In this document: positions 1 to 6,258 of the stretch, in pieces
How the letters are laid out: each line of letters opens with the position of its first letter
Numbering within the stretch: the stretch's first letter is position 1
NCBI GenBank assembly: GCA_946615455.1
Contig: CAMOHN010000064.1
Span: forward strand, 1 to 6,258
DNA: 6,258 nt
Direction: 5' to 3'
DNA from: an uncultured Bacteroidales bacterium
GTDB lineage: Bacteria; Bacteroidota; Bacteroidia; Bacteroidales; Paludibacteraceae
Made by a program: the position numbers and the translations under genes
The notes under the pieces: generated by a model
Told to the model about the DNA's origin: nothing
What the model saw: the letters and a program-made list of their open reading frames with translations, nothing else
Databases searched by the model: none

Positions 1-214
1 TAGGCGTGCCATACAGAAGTATGACGACCTGCACATCACTGCCGGAGCAATCATGACACCTTCTTATAAGCATATACACAAGGAAGCCCTGCTGAGCGAT
101 GCGCTGGCACTGATGGATCGCCACAACATAACCACACTGGCTGTGACCGAGACCCCCGAATCGACAGCCATCATCGGCATTGTTTCCATACATCATATCA
201 TAGACTTTGCATGA
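1..214 (+). CDS. kdsD: Arabinose-5-phosphate isomerase (KdsD/KpsF/GutQ family), C-terminal fragment
   Basis: The enzyme interconverts D-ribulose 5-phosphate and D-arabinose 5-phosphate in the cytosol, the first step towards Kdo for LPS. Only the last 70 complete codons are visible; the 5' end lies outside the window. The reading frame starts at base 2 and ends at TGA 212-214. The peptide opens with RRAIQKYDDL, the link after the first CBS domain, where KdsD proteins usually carry a DLRR-type motif. Then come AGAIMTPSYKHI, LSDALALMDRHNITTLAV and IIGIVSIHHIIDF, the usual layout of the second CBS domain. The catalytic SIS domain is upstream and not seen. The gene ends inside the start codon of nadB. 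The family is clear from the CBS pattern and its position at the very C-terminus. Another CBS-ending protein is possible but less likely. Confidence 0.82.
   Translation, partial: RRAIQKYDDLHITAGAIMTPSYKHIHKEALLSDALALMDRHNITTLAVTETPESTAIIGIVSIHHIIDFA
211..214 (+). promoter_or_regulatory. ATGA stop/start overlap (kdsD-nadB)
   Basis: The ATG of nadB (211-213) shares bases with the TGA of the isomerase (212-214). No purine-rich ribosome site precedes it. This suggests nadB is translated by ribosomes finishing the upstream gene, so the two products should be made together. The overlap is seen directly; coupling is inferred. Confidence 0.7.
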
Positions 215-1812
215 CCGAAAAATACGATTTTCTCATCATCGGCGGCGGTGTTGCGGGCATGAGTTTTGCGCTCAAAGTGGCTCGTGAACAGAAGTACCGC
301 ATCGCCTTGTGTTGCAAGACCACCTTGGACGAAGCCAATACCGCCAAAGCACAAGGCGGCATAGCCAGCGTGACCAACCTTGCTGTGGACGATTTTGACA
401 AGCACATACACGACACCATGGTGGCAGGCGACTGGATCAGCGACCCTGCTGCCGTCGAGCAGGTAGTTCGCAATGCTCCTGCACAGATAGAGGAACTGAT
501 TCATTGGGGTGTATCCTTTGACAAGAAAGAGGACGGACAGTTTGACTTGCACCGTGAGGGCGGGCACTCGGAGTTCCGCATACTGCACCATGCTGACGAT
601 ACGGGTGCGGAGATTCAACGCGGTCTGATGGAAGCCGTTCGTCACAACCCCTTCATCACGGTGTTGGAGAACCATTTTGCTGTTGAGATCATCACGCAGC
701 ACCATCTGGGCGTGCGCGTCACACGCCGCACACCCGACATTTGCTGCTATGGTGCCTACATACTCAATCCTGACACGCATAAGATTGACACCTATTTGAG
801 TCGTGTCACCGTCATGGCAACCGGTGGTACGGGAGCCGTCTATGCCACCACCACCAACCCCAACATAGCCACCGGCGATGGCATAGCCATGGTCTATCGC
901 GCCAAGGGATTGGTCAAAGACATGGAGTTTGTACAGTTCCATCCCACAGCCCTCTTTCATCCGGGGGAGACGCACCCTGCCTATCTCATCACCGAAGCCA
1001 TGCGAGGCTACGGAGGCATACTGCGCCTGCCCAACGGCGAAGAGTTCATGCAAAAGTACGATGAGCGGCTCAGCCTTGCCCCACGCGACATCGTGGCACG
1101 CGCCATTGACAACGAGATGAAGATCCACGGTCTGGATCATGTCTGCCTGGATGTGACCCATAAAGACCCTGAACAGACACGACACCACTTCCCCAATATA
1201 TACCAGAAATGTCTGTCCATCGGCATTGATATAACCCGCGACTACATCCCTGTGGCACCCTGTGCCCACTATATGTGCGGCGGCATCAAGGTTAATTTGG
1301 ACGGTGAGAGCACCATCCACCGTCTTTATGCCTTGGGCGAGTGCAGTTGCACAGGGCTGCATGGCGGCAACCGTTTAGCAAGCAACTCGCTCATTGAGGC
1401 CGTGGTCTATGCCGATGCTGCAGCACGACACAGCCTGAGCGTCATCGAATCCTACGACTTCCACGACAGCATACCTGATTGGAACGACGAGGGCACCATG
1501 ACCAACGAAGAGAAAGTGCTTATCTCGCAAGACATGCGCGAGGTGGGACAGATTATGTCCACCTATGTAGGCATTGTGCGCAGCAATCTGAGGTTACGCC
1601 GTGCCTGGGAACGACTGGATCTGCTCTACGAAGAGACCGAAGACCTCTTCAAGCGTGTACGCCCCGACAAAGACATCTGCGAGTTGCGTAACATGATTAA
1701 TGTAGGCTACCTCATCACCCGTCAAGCCATCGAGCGCAAAGAGAGCCGAGGCTTGCACTACACCATTGACTATCCCCGTCACTCACAATCCGTTCCGCAA
1801 GAAGTATGGTAA
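211..1812 (+). CDS. nadB: L-aspartate oxidase
   Basis: This FAD enzyme oxidises L-aspartate to iminoaspartate, which quinolinate synthase NadA uses in de novo NAD synthesis in the cytosol. The 533 residues are close to the roughly 540 of the E. coli enzyme. The N-terminus carries the FAD-binding GGGVAG (11-16). Next come TAKAQGGIA (44-52) and the substrate-region HREGGHSEFR (114-123) with HHADDTGAEI after it. Further on are ATGGTGAVY (203-211), FHPTAL (243-248), TEAMRG (261-266), PRDIVARAID (291-300), HYMCGGI (353-359) and GLHGGNRLASNSLIEA (382-397). The last is the C-terminal FAD-binding block. The helical C-terminal domain ends with ESRGLHYTIDYP (511-522), typical of NadB rather than SdhA/FrdA. 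The start overlaps the upstream stop, and the GGG motif begins 10 residues in, so no longer N-terminus is needed. No nadA or nadC is visible here, so those partners must be encoded elsewhere or outside the window. Confidence 0.96.
   Translation: MTEKYDFLIIGGGVAGMSFALKVAREQKYRIALCCKTTLDEANTAKAQGGIASVTNLAVDDFDKHIHDTMVAGDWISDPAAVEQVVRNAPAQIEELIHWGVSFDKKEDGQFDLHREGGHSEFRILHHADDTGAEIQRGLMEAVRHNPFITVLENHFAVEIITQHHLGVRVTRRTPDICCYGAYILNPDTHKIDTYLSRVTVMATGGTGAVYATTTNPNIATGDGIAMVYRAKGLVKDMEFVQFHPTALFHPGETHPAYLITEAMRGYGGILRLPNGEEFMQKYDERLSLAPRDIVARAIDNEMKIHGLDHVCLDVTHKDPEQTRHHFPNIYQKCLSIGIDITRDYIPVAPCAHYMCGGIKVNLDGESTIHRLYALGECSCTGLHGGNRLASNSLIEAVVYADAAARHSLSVIESYDFHDSIPDWNDEGTMTNEEKVLISQDMREVGQIMSTYVGIVRSNLRLRRAWERLDLLYEETEDLFKRVRPDKDICELRNMINVGYLITRQAIERKESRGLHYTIDYPRHSQSVPQEVW
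1806..1812 (+). promoter_or_regulatory. 7-base overlap of nadB end and peptidase start
   Basis: The ATG of the peptidase gene (1806-1808) lies in a different frame inside the last codons of nadB, whose TAA is 1810-1812. Such an overlap favours co-translation from one message. A short inverted repeat, TTCGC (1840s) with GCGAA about six bases later, sits just inside the peptidase gene, but it is too weak to call a regulator. Confidence 0.6.
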
Positions 1813-2636
1813 GAGCCATTGCACTACATAGTATCATTCCCGTTCGCAGTGAAGCGAATGAACAGGCCGAACAAAGCACTCAAATGCTCTTTGCCCAGAC
1901 CTGCGAAGTGCTGGAAGAGCGACCTCGTTGGGTGCGCATACGCTTGGACGATGACGGCGAGACGGGCTGGGCAGACAGCAAGATGCTCACCGTCATGAAC
2001 GAGCAGGAATGGCAACAACTCATGGACAACCGCCGCTTCAATGGTATTGTGTGCCAACCGATGACCTATGCCGTGAGCGAAGGCAATGGACAGACCATTC
2101 CGCTGACTGGCGGCACGCGCCTGCCATCCTATACCGATGGAGCGTTCATCTTGTTAGGAGTCCGCTTCCGCATCGACCCGCAGGCTGTATTGACTCAACC
2201 ATTGCCCATGACCATGGACAACCTCATGGGAGCATTGCGTTTCTATCTGAACACACCATACTTATGGGGCGGCAAGAACGCCTTGGGCATCGACTGCTCG
2301 GGTCTGACACAGGTGATCTATTCGCTGTTTGGCATCGACCTGCCACGCAATGCCAAGGATCAGTTCCTTGTCAATCAAGACACCAACATAGCCCCCGAAC
2401 GGGTGCAAGTGGGCGACATAGCCTTTTTCCGTCATGAGGGGCAAGAGCACATATCCCATGTAGGCATCGTCCTGGACACCGAGCGCATAGCCCACTGTTC
2501 GGGGCGTGTCAAGATTGAGCGCTGGGACCGACATGGCATCTACTCGCGCGAACAGACCGACGCTGCCAACCCGGACGGACAATACACCCACCTATTGGCA
2601 GCCATTCACCGCATTGTACCCTATACCATGAAATAA
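1806..2636 (+). CDS. SH3b-NlpC/P60 (C40) cysteine peptidase, YkfC-like, cytosolic
   Basis: This is probably a gamma-D-glutamyl-L-diamino acid endopeptidase that trims cell-wall peptides during recycling. The 276-residue protein has no signal peptide or hydrophobic N-terminus, so it should be cytosolic. Residues about 1-65 form a bacterial SH3 domain (PVRSEAN near 12, VLEERPRWVRIR at 35-46, GETGWADSKML at 51-61). A linker or second SH3-like part follows to about 135. The catalytic domain starts near 140: PYLWGGKNALGIDCSGLTQV places Cys164, HISHVGIVL places His218, and RIAHCSG places His230. From memory, the Cys-His-His spacing (54 and 12) resembles YkfC of Bacillus cereus. Asn182 in LPRNAKDQ sits where relatives more often have Asp, Thr or Ser. 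The chosen start gives a complete SH3 strand and a 7-base overlap with nadB. The family is certain; the exact substrate is inferred from architecture and location. Confidence 0.9.
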   Translation: MVRAIALHSIIPVRSEANEQAEQSTQMLFAQTCEVLEERPRWVRIRLDDDGETGWADSKMLTVMNEQEWQQLMDNRRFNGIVCQPMTYAVSEGNGQTIPLTGGTRLPSYTDGAFILLGVRFRIDPQAVLTQPLPMTMDNLMGALRFYLNTPYLWGGKNALGIDCSGLTQVIYSLFGIDLPRNAKDQFLVNQDTNIAPERVQVGDIAFFRHEGQEHISHVGIVLDTERIAHCSGRVKIERWDRHGIYSREQTDAANPDGQYTHLLAAIHRIVPYTMK

Positions 2637-2642
2637 AGAGAC

Positions 2643-3824
2643 ATGCAGATCGGCGCTTGGAACATATCATTGATTGACCTGTACCTGCTTTCGGGTATGG
2701 CTGTTTTGTTGCTCATTGAGTTGTACTTCTACTTGCGCTATATCCGTCTGCCCAAACGCAAACGGAGCACAGACGAACAGGAGATCAAGATGGAACACGC
2801 AGGCGACCAGTTGGATCTGTTCGACTCGAACATACGAGGCGTGTCGGTCATTGTGGCTGCGCGTAACGAAGCGTACAACCTGGCTGACTATCTGCCGGCA
2901 TTGTTGGAACAAGACTATCCTATGTTCGAGGTCATTGTAGTGGACGACGGCTCGGAAGACGGTACGCGTGCGTTGTTAGACGAATTGTCGCTACATTATC
3001 CTCGCTTGCGCCATTCGTTCGTGCCTCGTCAGGCGCGCATTATCAGCAGTAAGAAACTGGCACTGTCGTTAGGCATCAAGGCAGCCCGCTATGACTACCT
3101 GCTCTTCACCGATGCCGACTGTCGCCCCGCCTCCCGCTTCTGGATACAGGAGATGATGCAGGGATTCGACTCCGACCAGACCCAAGTCGTTCTGGGCTAT
3201 GGTGCCTATTTCAAGCAAAAGGGTATGCTCAACCGTCTGGTGCGCTATGACACGCTGTTCAACGGTTTGCACTATCTTGGTTCCGCCCGTGCCGGTCATC
3301 CGTATATGGGTGTAGGGCGCAATCTTGCCTATCGCAAGGAATGGTTCAACAACAGCAAGGGTTTCACGCCGTTCCTTGGTATGATGGCCGGCGACGACGA
3401 CCTGCTGGTCAATCACGCTGCCACCGGCAAGAACACAGCCACCATTGCTACGCCCAAGAGTCTGACATGGTCTCCTGCTAAGACATCTTGGCGTGACTGG
3501 TGGCACCAGAAACATAGACACCTGAGCGTCTCGCCCGCCTATACCCTGTCCAGCCGTTTGCGCTTGGGCATCGAACCCTTGGTGCGCGGTGCGTGGTACG
3601 CACTGGCAGTTTGGCTGTTGCTGCGTGGATGGGGAATGGTCCAATGGGCTGTTCTGGCTCTGCTGGGCGTTCGCTTGCTTACACGCAGTTTGGTGCTGAA
3701 CCTGTCTGCTAAACGACTGGGCGTACCCAAGGTCGGCATAGACCTGCTGCTGTGGGACATGTTGCTGCCGCTCATCAGCCTATGGATACTCGTTTTCCCG
3801 TACCGCCAACCCAAACGGTGGTAA
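2643..3824 (+). CDS. Membrane-anchored family 2 glycosyltransferase
   Basis: This is an inverting GT-A sugar transferase that should use a nucleotide sugar on the cytoplasmic face of the inner membrane. Donor and acceptor cannot be read from the sequence. One membrane segment spans about residues 11-34 and is followed by basic RLPKRKR, placing the next part in the cytoplasm. The GT2 domain runs from about 66: VSVIVAARNE (67-76), VIVVDDGSEDGT (97-108, with DDGS at 101-104), FTDADC (155-160, metal-binding DAD), and MAGDDDLLVN (248-257), where the catalytic Asp is expected. WWHQKHRHLS (286-295) fills the place of the Q-x-x-R-W motif. Two or three hydrophobic stretches follow at about 311-328, 332-350 and 365-387. 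Only six bases separate it from the peptidase stop, with AAAGAG just upstream of ATG. A role in cell-envelope glycan or lipid glycosylation is inferred from its membrane form and LPS/cell-wall neighbours. Confidence 0.9.
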   Translation: MQIGAWNISLIDLYLLSGMAVLLLIELYFYLRYIRLPKRKRSTDEQEIKMEHAGDQLDLFDSNIRGVSVIVAARNEAYNLADYLPALLEQDYPMFEVIVVDDGSEDGTRALLDELSLHYPRLRHSFVPRQARIISSKKLALSLGIKAARYDYLLFTDADCRPASRFWIQEMMQGFDSDQTQVVLGYGAYFKQKGMLNRLVRYDTLFNGLHYLGSARAGHPYMGVGRNLAYRKEWFNNSKGFTPFLGMMAGDDDLLVNHAATGKNTATIATPKSLTWSPAKTSWRDWWHQKHRHLSVSPAYTLSSRLRLGIEPLVRGAWYALAVWLLLRGWGMVQWAVLALLGVRLLTRSLVLNLSAKRLGVPKVGIDLLLWDMLLPLISLWILVFPYRQPKRW

Positions 3825-3879
3825 GAGGAAAACCAATAAAAGAACACAAAAACAGAACATTAAAAAAGCAAACACTCGT
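3825..3879 (+). promoter_or_regulatory. A-rich translation leader before DUF3467 gene
   Basis: This is the longest gap between genes in the window. Of 55 bases, 33 are A, 10 C, 7 G and 5 T, including a run of six A at 3862-3867. There is no Shine-Dalgarno-like sequence near the ATG at 3880. In Bacteroidota, A-rich upstream sequence commonly promotes translation initiation in place of anti-SD pairing, so this likely acts as a translation enhancer. I found no TAnnTTTG promoter core within it and no hairpin that would make it a terminator. Confidence 0.5.
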
Positions 3880-4185
3880 ATGGAAGAACAAAAACTGAAC
3901 ATCAACCTCACCCCCGAAATGGCGGAAGGTACATTTGCCAACCTGGCACTGATTGCCCACTCGTCCTCCGAGTTCGTCATTGATTTTGCACGCATCATGC
4001 CGGGACTGAAACAGGCCTCGGTCAAGTCACGCATCATTCTCACACCCGAACATGCCAAACGATTGCTCTATGCCTTGCAAGACAACATAGCCAAGTATGA
4101 GAACCAATTTGGCAAGATACAAATCCAAGGCAAGCCTATGCCCGAATCGACCATACCCATGTCCTTCGGCGGCGGCGAAGCCTAA
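3880..4185 (+). CDS. DUF3467 family protein, function unknown
   Basis: This small 101-residue soluble protein has no signal peptide or membrane segment. Its pattern fits DUF3467, a family common in Bacteroidota. The first half contains LTPEMAEGTFANLALIAHSS (10-29) and EFVIDFARIMPG (31-42). After a short basic link, SRIILTPEHAKRLLYALQDN (50-69) is followed by IAKYENQFGKI, probably a helix. The C-terminus is short and glycine-rich (SFGGGEA). I know of no established biochemical role. In many Bacteroides relatives, as I recall, the gene sits next to rpoC, but here it lies between a glycosyltransferase and uridine phosphorylase. The start at 3880 follows an A-rich leader and fits the usual N-terminus with a few polar residues before NINLTPE. 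The gene ends 18 bases before udp, so the two are likely co-transcribed. Confidence 0.85.
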   Translation: MEEQKLNINLTPEMAEGTFANLALIAHSSSEFVIDFARIMPGLKQASVKSRIILTPEHAKRLLYALQDNIAKYENQFGKIQIQGKPMPESTIPMSFGGGEA

Positions 4186-4203
4186 ACAAGAAACAGACAC
4201 ACT

Positions 4204-5085
4204 ATGAACGAGCATATTTTTCCACCCAGTCAGTTGATTATCAACGACGACGGCAGCGTTTTCCACCTGCATTTACAGCCTCAGTACCTTGCCGACAAGG
4301 TCATCTTGGTGGGTGATCAGGATCGTGTGAACATGGTGGCATCCTTCTTTGACGAAGGCAGTCGCGAATGTGACATACAGAGTCGTGAGTTCCACACCGT
4401 CACCGGCCGCTACAATGGCAAACGCATCACATGCATCTCCACCGGCATAGGTACTGACAATTGCGACATTGTGATGAACGAGATAGACGCACTTGCCAAC
4501 ATCGATTTTCAGACCCGCCGTGAGAAGGCGACCAAGCGTAGCCTTGAGATTGTGCGAATAGGCACTTGTGGGGCTATGCAAGAAGACATTGCTTTGGGCA
4601 CCTTCCTTGTCAGCGAAAAGTCTATCGGCTTTGACGGCGTGCTGGCTTTCTATCACGACCGCGACCAGTTGAGTGACCTTGCCTTTGAGCAAGCCTTGGT
4701 GGAAGCCATACACTATCCAGCCAAAGCCGCCGTGCCCTATGTGGTAGCCGCCAACAAGGAGTTGGTTGAGCGTATCGCCCGCGACGACATGGCTCGCGGT
4801 TGTACCATTGCCGCCAACGGCTTCTATGGTCCGCAAGGGCGTGTGCTGCGCGTACCCATTGCCGTGCCCGACATCAACGAGCGTATATCCGACTTCCGTT
4901 TCCGCGGACAGCGTATCACCAACTACGAGATGGAAGGCAGCTGCATAGCCGGACTGGCTCTGCACATGGGACACAAAGCCATGACCGTCTGCTGCGTGAT
5001 TGCCCAACGCAAAGCCGAAGCTGCCAACACCGACTACAAACCCCGCATCCGTCAACTGGTGCAAACTGTCTTAGAACGCATCTAA
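4204..5085 (+). CDS. udp: Uridine phosphorylase (NP-I nucleoside phosphorylase)
   Basis: The enzyme splits uridine with phosphate to uracil and ribose 1-phosphate in pyrimidine salvage, in the cytosol. The 293 residues exceed the 253 of E. coli Udp, mainly through an N-terminal extension of about 10 residues and internal insertions. Phosphate-site motifs are GDQDRV (37-42, matching GDPxRV), STGIG (79-83) and RIGTCG (118-123). The base-binding stretch GFYGPQGR (206-213) has F, Q and R at the spacing of Phe162, Gln166 and Arg168 of E. coli Udp. This favours uridine over purine nucleosides. NYEMEGS (240-246) supplies the Glu-Met-Glu ribose-binding site. Gln39 replaces the common Pro of the GDP loop. 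A related pyrimidine nucleoside such as deoxyuridine may also be used. The gene starts 18 bases after the DUF3467 stop and ends 17 bases before the next gene, so an operon is likely. Confidence 0.91.
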   Translation: MNEHIFPPSQLIINDDGSVFHLHLQPQYLADKVILVGDQDRVNMVASFFDEGSRECDIQSREFHTVTGRYNGKRITCISTGIGTDNCDIVMNEIDALANIDFQTRREKATKRSLEIVRIGTCGAMQEDIALGTFLVSEKSIGFDGVLAFYHDRDQLSDLAFEQALVEAIHYPAKAAVPYVVAANKELVERIARDDMARGCTIAANGFYGPQGRVLRVPIAVPDINERISDFRFRGQRITNYEMEGSCIAGLALHMGHKAMTVCCVIAQRKAEAANTDYKPRIRQLVQTVLERI

Positions 5086-5102
5086 TCAATACTCTTTCCC
5101 TT

Positions 5103-6258
5103 ATGAAACGCATAACCATCTTCCTTGCTGCCCTCGGTCTGCTGGCCGGTTGCAACAAAAAAGAACAACAGCCAATCAACTACAACGTGGACAAATTCTA
5201 TGACTTGGAGGTGCTGCGCTACAGCGTGGACGGTTTTGAAGAACTGTCCCTCCAACAAAAGCAACTGGTCTATTACCTTAGCGAAGCCACTTTGCAGGGA
5301 CGCGACATCATCTACGACCAGAACTGCCGCTACAACCTGCGTATCCGCCGCGCCTTAGAGGCGGTTTATACCTCCAACTGGTACCGCGAAGAAATGGCAA
5401 AAGCACAACCCGATAACAACGCCGTCATGATGGAGTTGTATCTCAAACGCGTATGGTTTGCCAACGGCATTCACCACCACTACAGCGAAGACAAGTTCCT
5501 GCCGGAATTTACTCGCGAATGGTGGTTGCAGGCACTTGCTCGCACCAATGTGACCATGGACGACGATGTGCTGGATGTCATGTTCAACCCCGAACGGCTC
5601 AAGAAACGCATGAACCAAGCCGATGGTGTGGACCTGATAGCCGGCTCGGCAGGCAACTACTATGGTGAGGGGGTCACCCAAGCCGAAGCAGAAGCATGGT
5701 ATGCCGCGCACAAAGATAACTCGCCTGAACCACAGTGGATTGGACTGAACTCGCAATTGGTCAAAGATTCCGATGGCAATGTGACCGAGCGCGTCTATCG
5801 TGTGGGCGGACTCTATTCAGAAGCATTGACTAAAGTAGTGGAAAACTTGCGCCGTGCCCAAGAGTTTGCCGAGAACGACCAACAGCGCCTCGTCATCGAG
5901 AAGATGATAGCCTACTACATGACCGGCAACCTGACCACCTTCAACCAGTATGCCATCGCATGGGTACGTGACTTGGACAGCCGTGTGGACTACATCAACG
6001 GTTTCACCGAGGTCTATGGCGACCCGCTCGGCATAACCGGTGCATGGGAAGCCATGGTCAACTTCAAGAACATTGAAGCCACCAAGCGCACCGAGATACT
6101 GGCTGCCAATGCACAATGGTTCGAAGACAACTCACCTACCGACCCTGCCTACAAGAAGGAGCAGGTCAAGGGTGTCAGTGCCAAGGTTATCACAGCCGCT
6201 ATGCTTGGCGACGACTGCTACCCTGCTACGCCTATCGGCATCAACTTGCCAAACGCCA
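5103..6258 (+). CDS. Dipeptidyl peptidase III (M49), lipoprotein, 3' end cut by window
   Basis: This zinc exopeptidase family removes dipeptides from the N-terminus of short peptides. The frame is open from ATG 5103 to the window edge, giving 385 codons plus one base; the family is about 675 residues in Bacteroides. Residues 1-17 are a lipoprotein signal: KR, a hydrophobic stretch, then the lipobox L14-A15-G16 with Cys17, followed by NKKEQQ. The mature protein should therefore be lipid-anchored in the envelope, not cytosolic as in animals. Features matching DPP III are WFANGIHHHYS (118-128), GNYYGEG (184-190), GITGAWEAMVNFKNIEATKR (310-329) and the PIGINLPNA region (377-385), just where the window stops. 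The HExxGH zinc motif and the EExRAE glutamate should lie further on and cannot be checked. The upstream bases 5086-5102 are pyrimidine-rich, with no ribosome site. The family is inferred from the upstream landmarks only. Confidence 0.84.
   Translation, partial: MKRITIFLAALGLLAGCNKKEQQPINYNVDKFYDLEVLRYSVDGFEELSLQQKQLVYYLSEATLQGRDIIYDQNCRYNLRIRRALEAVYTSNWYREEMAKAQPDNNAVMMELYLKRVWFANGIHHHYSEDKFLPEFTREWWLQALARTNVTMDDDVLDVMFNPERLKKRMNQADGVDLIAGSAGNYYGEGVTQAEAEAWYAAHKDNSPEPQWIGLNSQLVKDSDGNVTERVYRVGGLYSEALTKVVENLRRAQEFAENDQQRLVIEKMIAYYMTGNLTTFNQYAIAWVRDLDSRVDYINGFTEVYGDPLGITGAWEAMVNFKNIEATKRTEILAANAQWFEDNSPTDPAYKKEQVKGVSAKVITAAMLGDDCYPATPIGINLPNA

Noticed and set aside
193..1362. Long open frame on the - strand, 389 codons, opposite nadB
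   Set aside because: It is entirely antisense to a well-supported nadB. The peptide shows no recognisable motif and mirrors the G+C-rich third positions of nadB codons.
1840..1858. TTCGC/GCGAA inverted repeat just after the peptidase start
   Set aside because: A five-pair stem inside coding sequence is common by chance, and nothing supports a regulatory role.
3069..3644. Open frame of 191 codons on the - strand inside the glycosyltransferase gene
   Set aside because: It overlaps the GT2 catalytic region and has no motif or plausible start context.
3930..3937. TACATTTG, a match to the Bacteroidota -7 promoter element TAnnTTTG
   Set aside because: It lies inside the DUF3467 coding region with no TTG at the -33 distance, and one such match in about 6 kb is expected by chance.
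4160..4182. Short hairpin CTTCG/CGAAG near the end of the DUF3467 gene
   Set aside because: The stem is only five pairs, lies within codons for SFGGGEA and has no following T run, so it is not a terminator.
4273..5064. Open frame of 263 codons on the - strand opposite udp
   Set aside because: It is the antisense shadow of a gene with clear catalytic motifs, and its peptide resembles no family I know.

Overview
This window looks like a chromosomal housekeeping segment of a Bacteroidota genome, most likely of the order Bacteroidales and possibly Prevotella-like. The assignment is inferred from protein types: a membrane-anchored family 2 glycosyltransferase with a Q-K-H-R-H signature, a DUF3467 protein, a cytosolic SH3b plus NlpC/P60 peptidase and a lipoprotein dipeptidyl peptidase III. 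Start sites also lack clear Shine-Dalgarno sequences, and one leader is strongly A-rich. G+C was counted over one line only (57%) and appears to be in the mid-50s, yet the isoleucine codon ATA is used often.

All seven genes are on the + strand and tightly packed. From 1 to 214 is the C-terminal end of an arabinose-5-phosphate isomerase (KdsD/KpsF, second CBS domain). It overlaps the start of L-aspartate oxidase (nadB, 211-1812) by ATGA. nadB overlaps an SH3b-NlpC/P60 cysteine peptidase (1806-2636) by 7 bases. Six bases later comes an integral-membrane family 2 glycosyltransferase (2643-3824). After a 55-base, 60% A leader there is a small DUF3467 protein (3880-4185), then a uridine phosphorylase (udp, 4204-5085), then a lipoprotein dipeptidyl peptidase III (5103 to the window end). 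The last gene is cut by the window edge before its zinc motif.

The first four genes form a closely spaced, probably co-translated block. It links Kdo/LPS precursor synthesis, the first step of de novo NAD synthesis, cytosolic muropeptide (cell-wall peptide) trimming and a membrane glycosyltransfer step. The last three genes are spaced by 17-55 bases and may belong to the same transcript; DUF3467 has its own translation leader. Uridine phosphorylase and DPP III are salvage/catabolic enzymes.

I saw no RNA gene, mobile element, CRISPR array, attachment site or convincing terminator, and no gap over 55 bases between genes. Nothing here amounts to a clearly new system. The items most worth checking are the composition of the operon, an Asn in the PR-D/T/S position of the peptidase, a Gln in the phosphate-loop motif of the phosphorylase, the A-rich leader and its displaced-looking DUF3467 gene, and the ATA codon bias.
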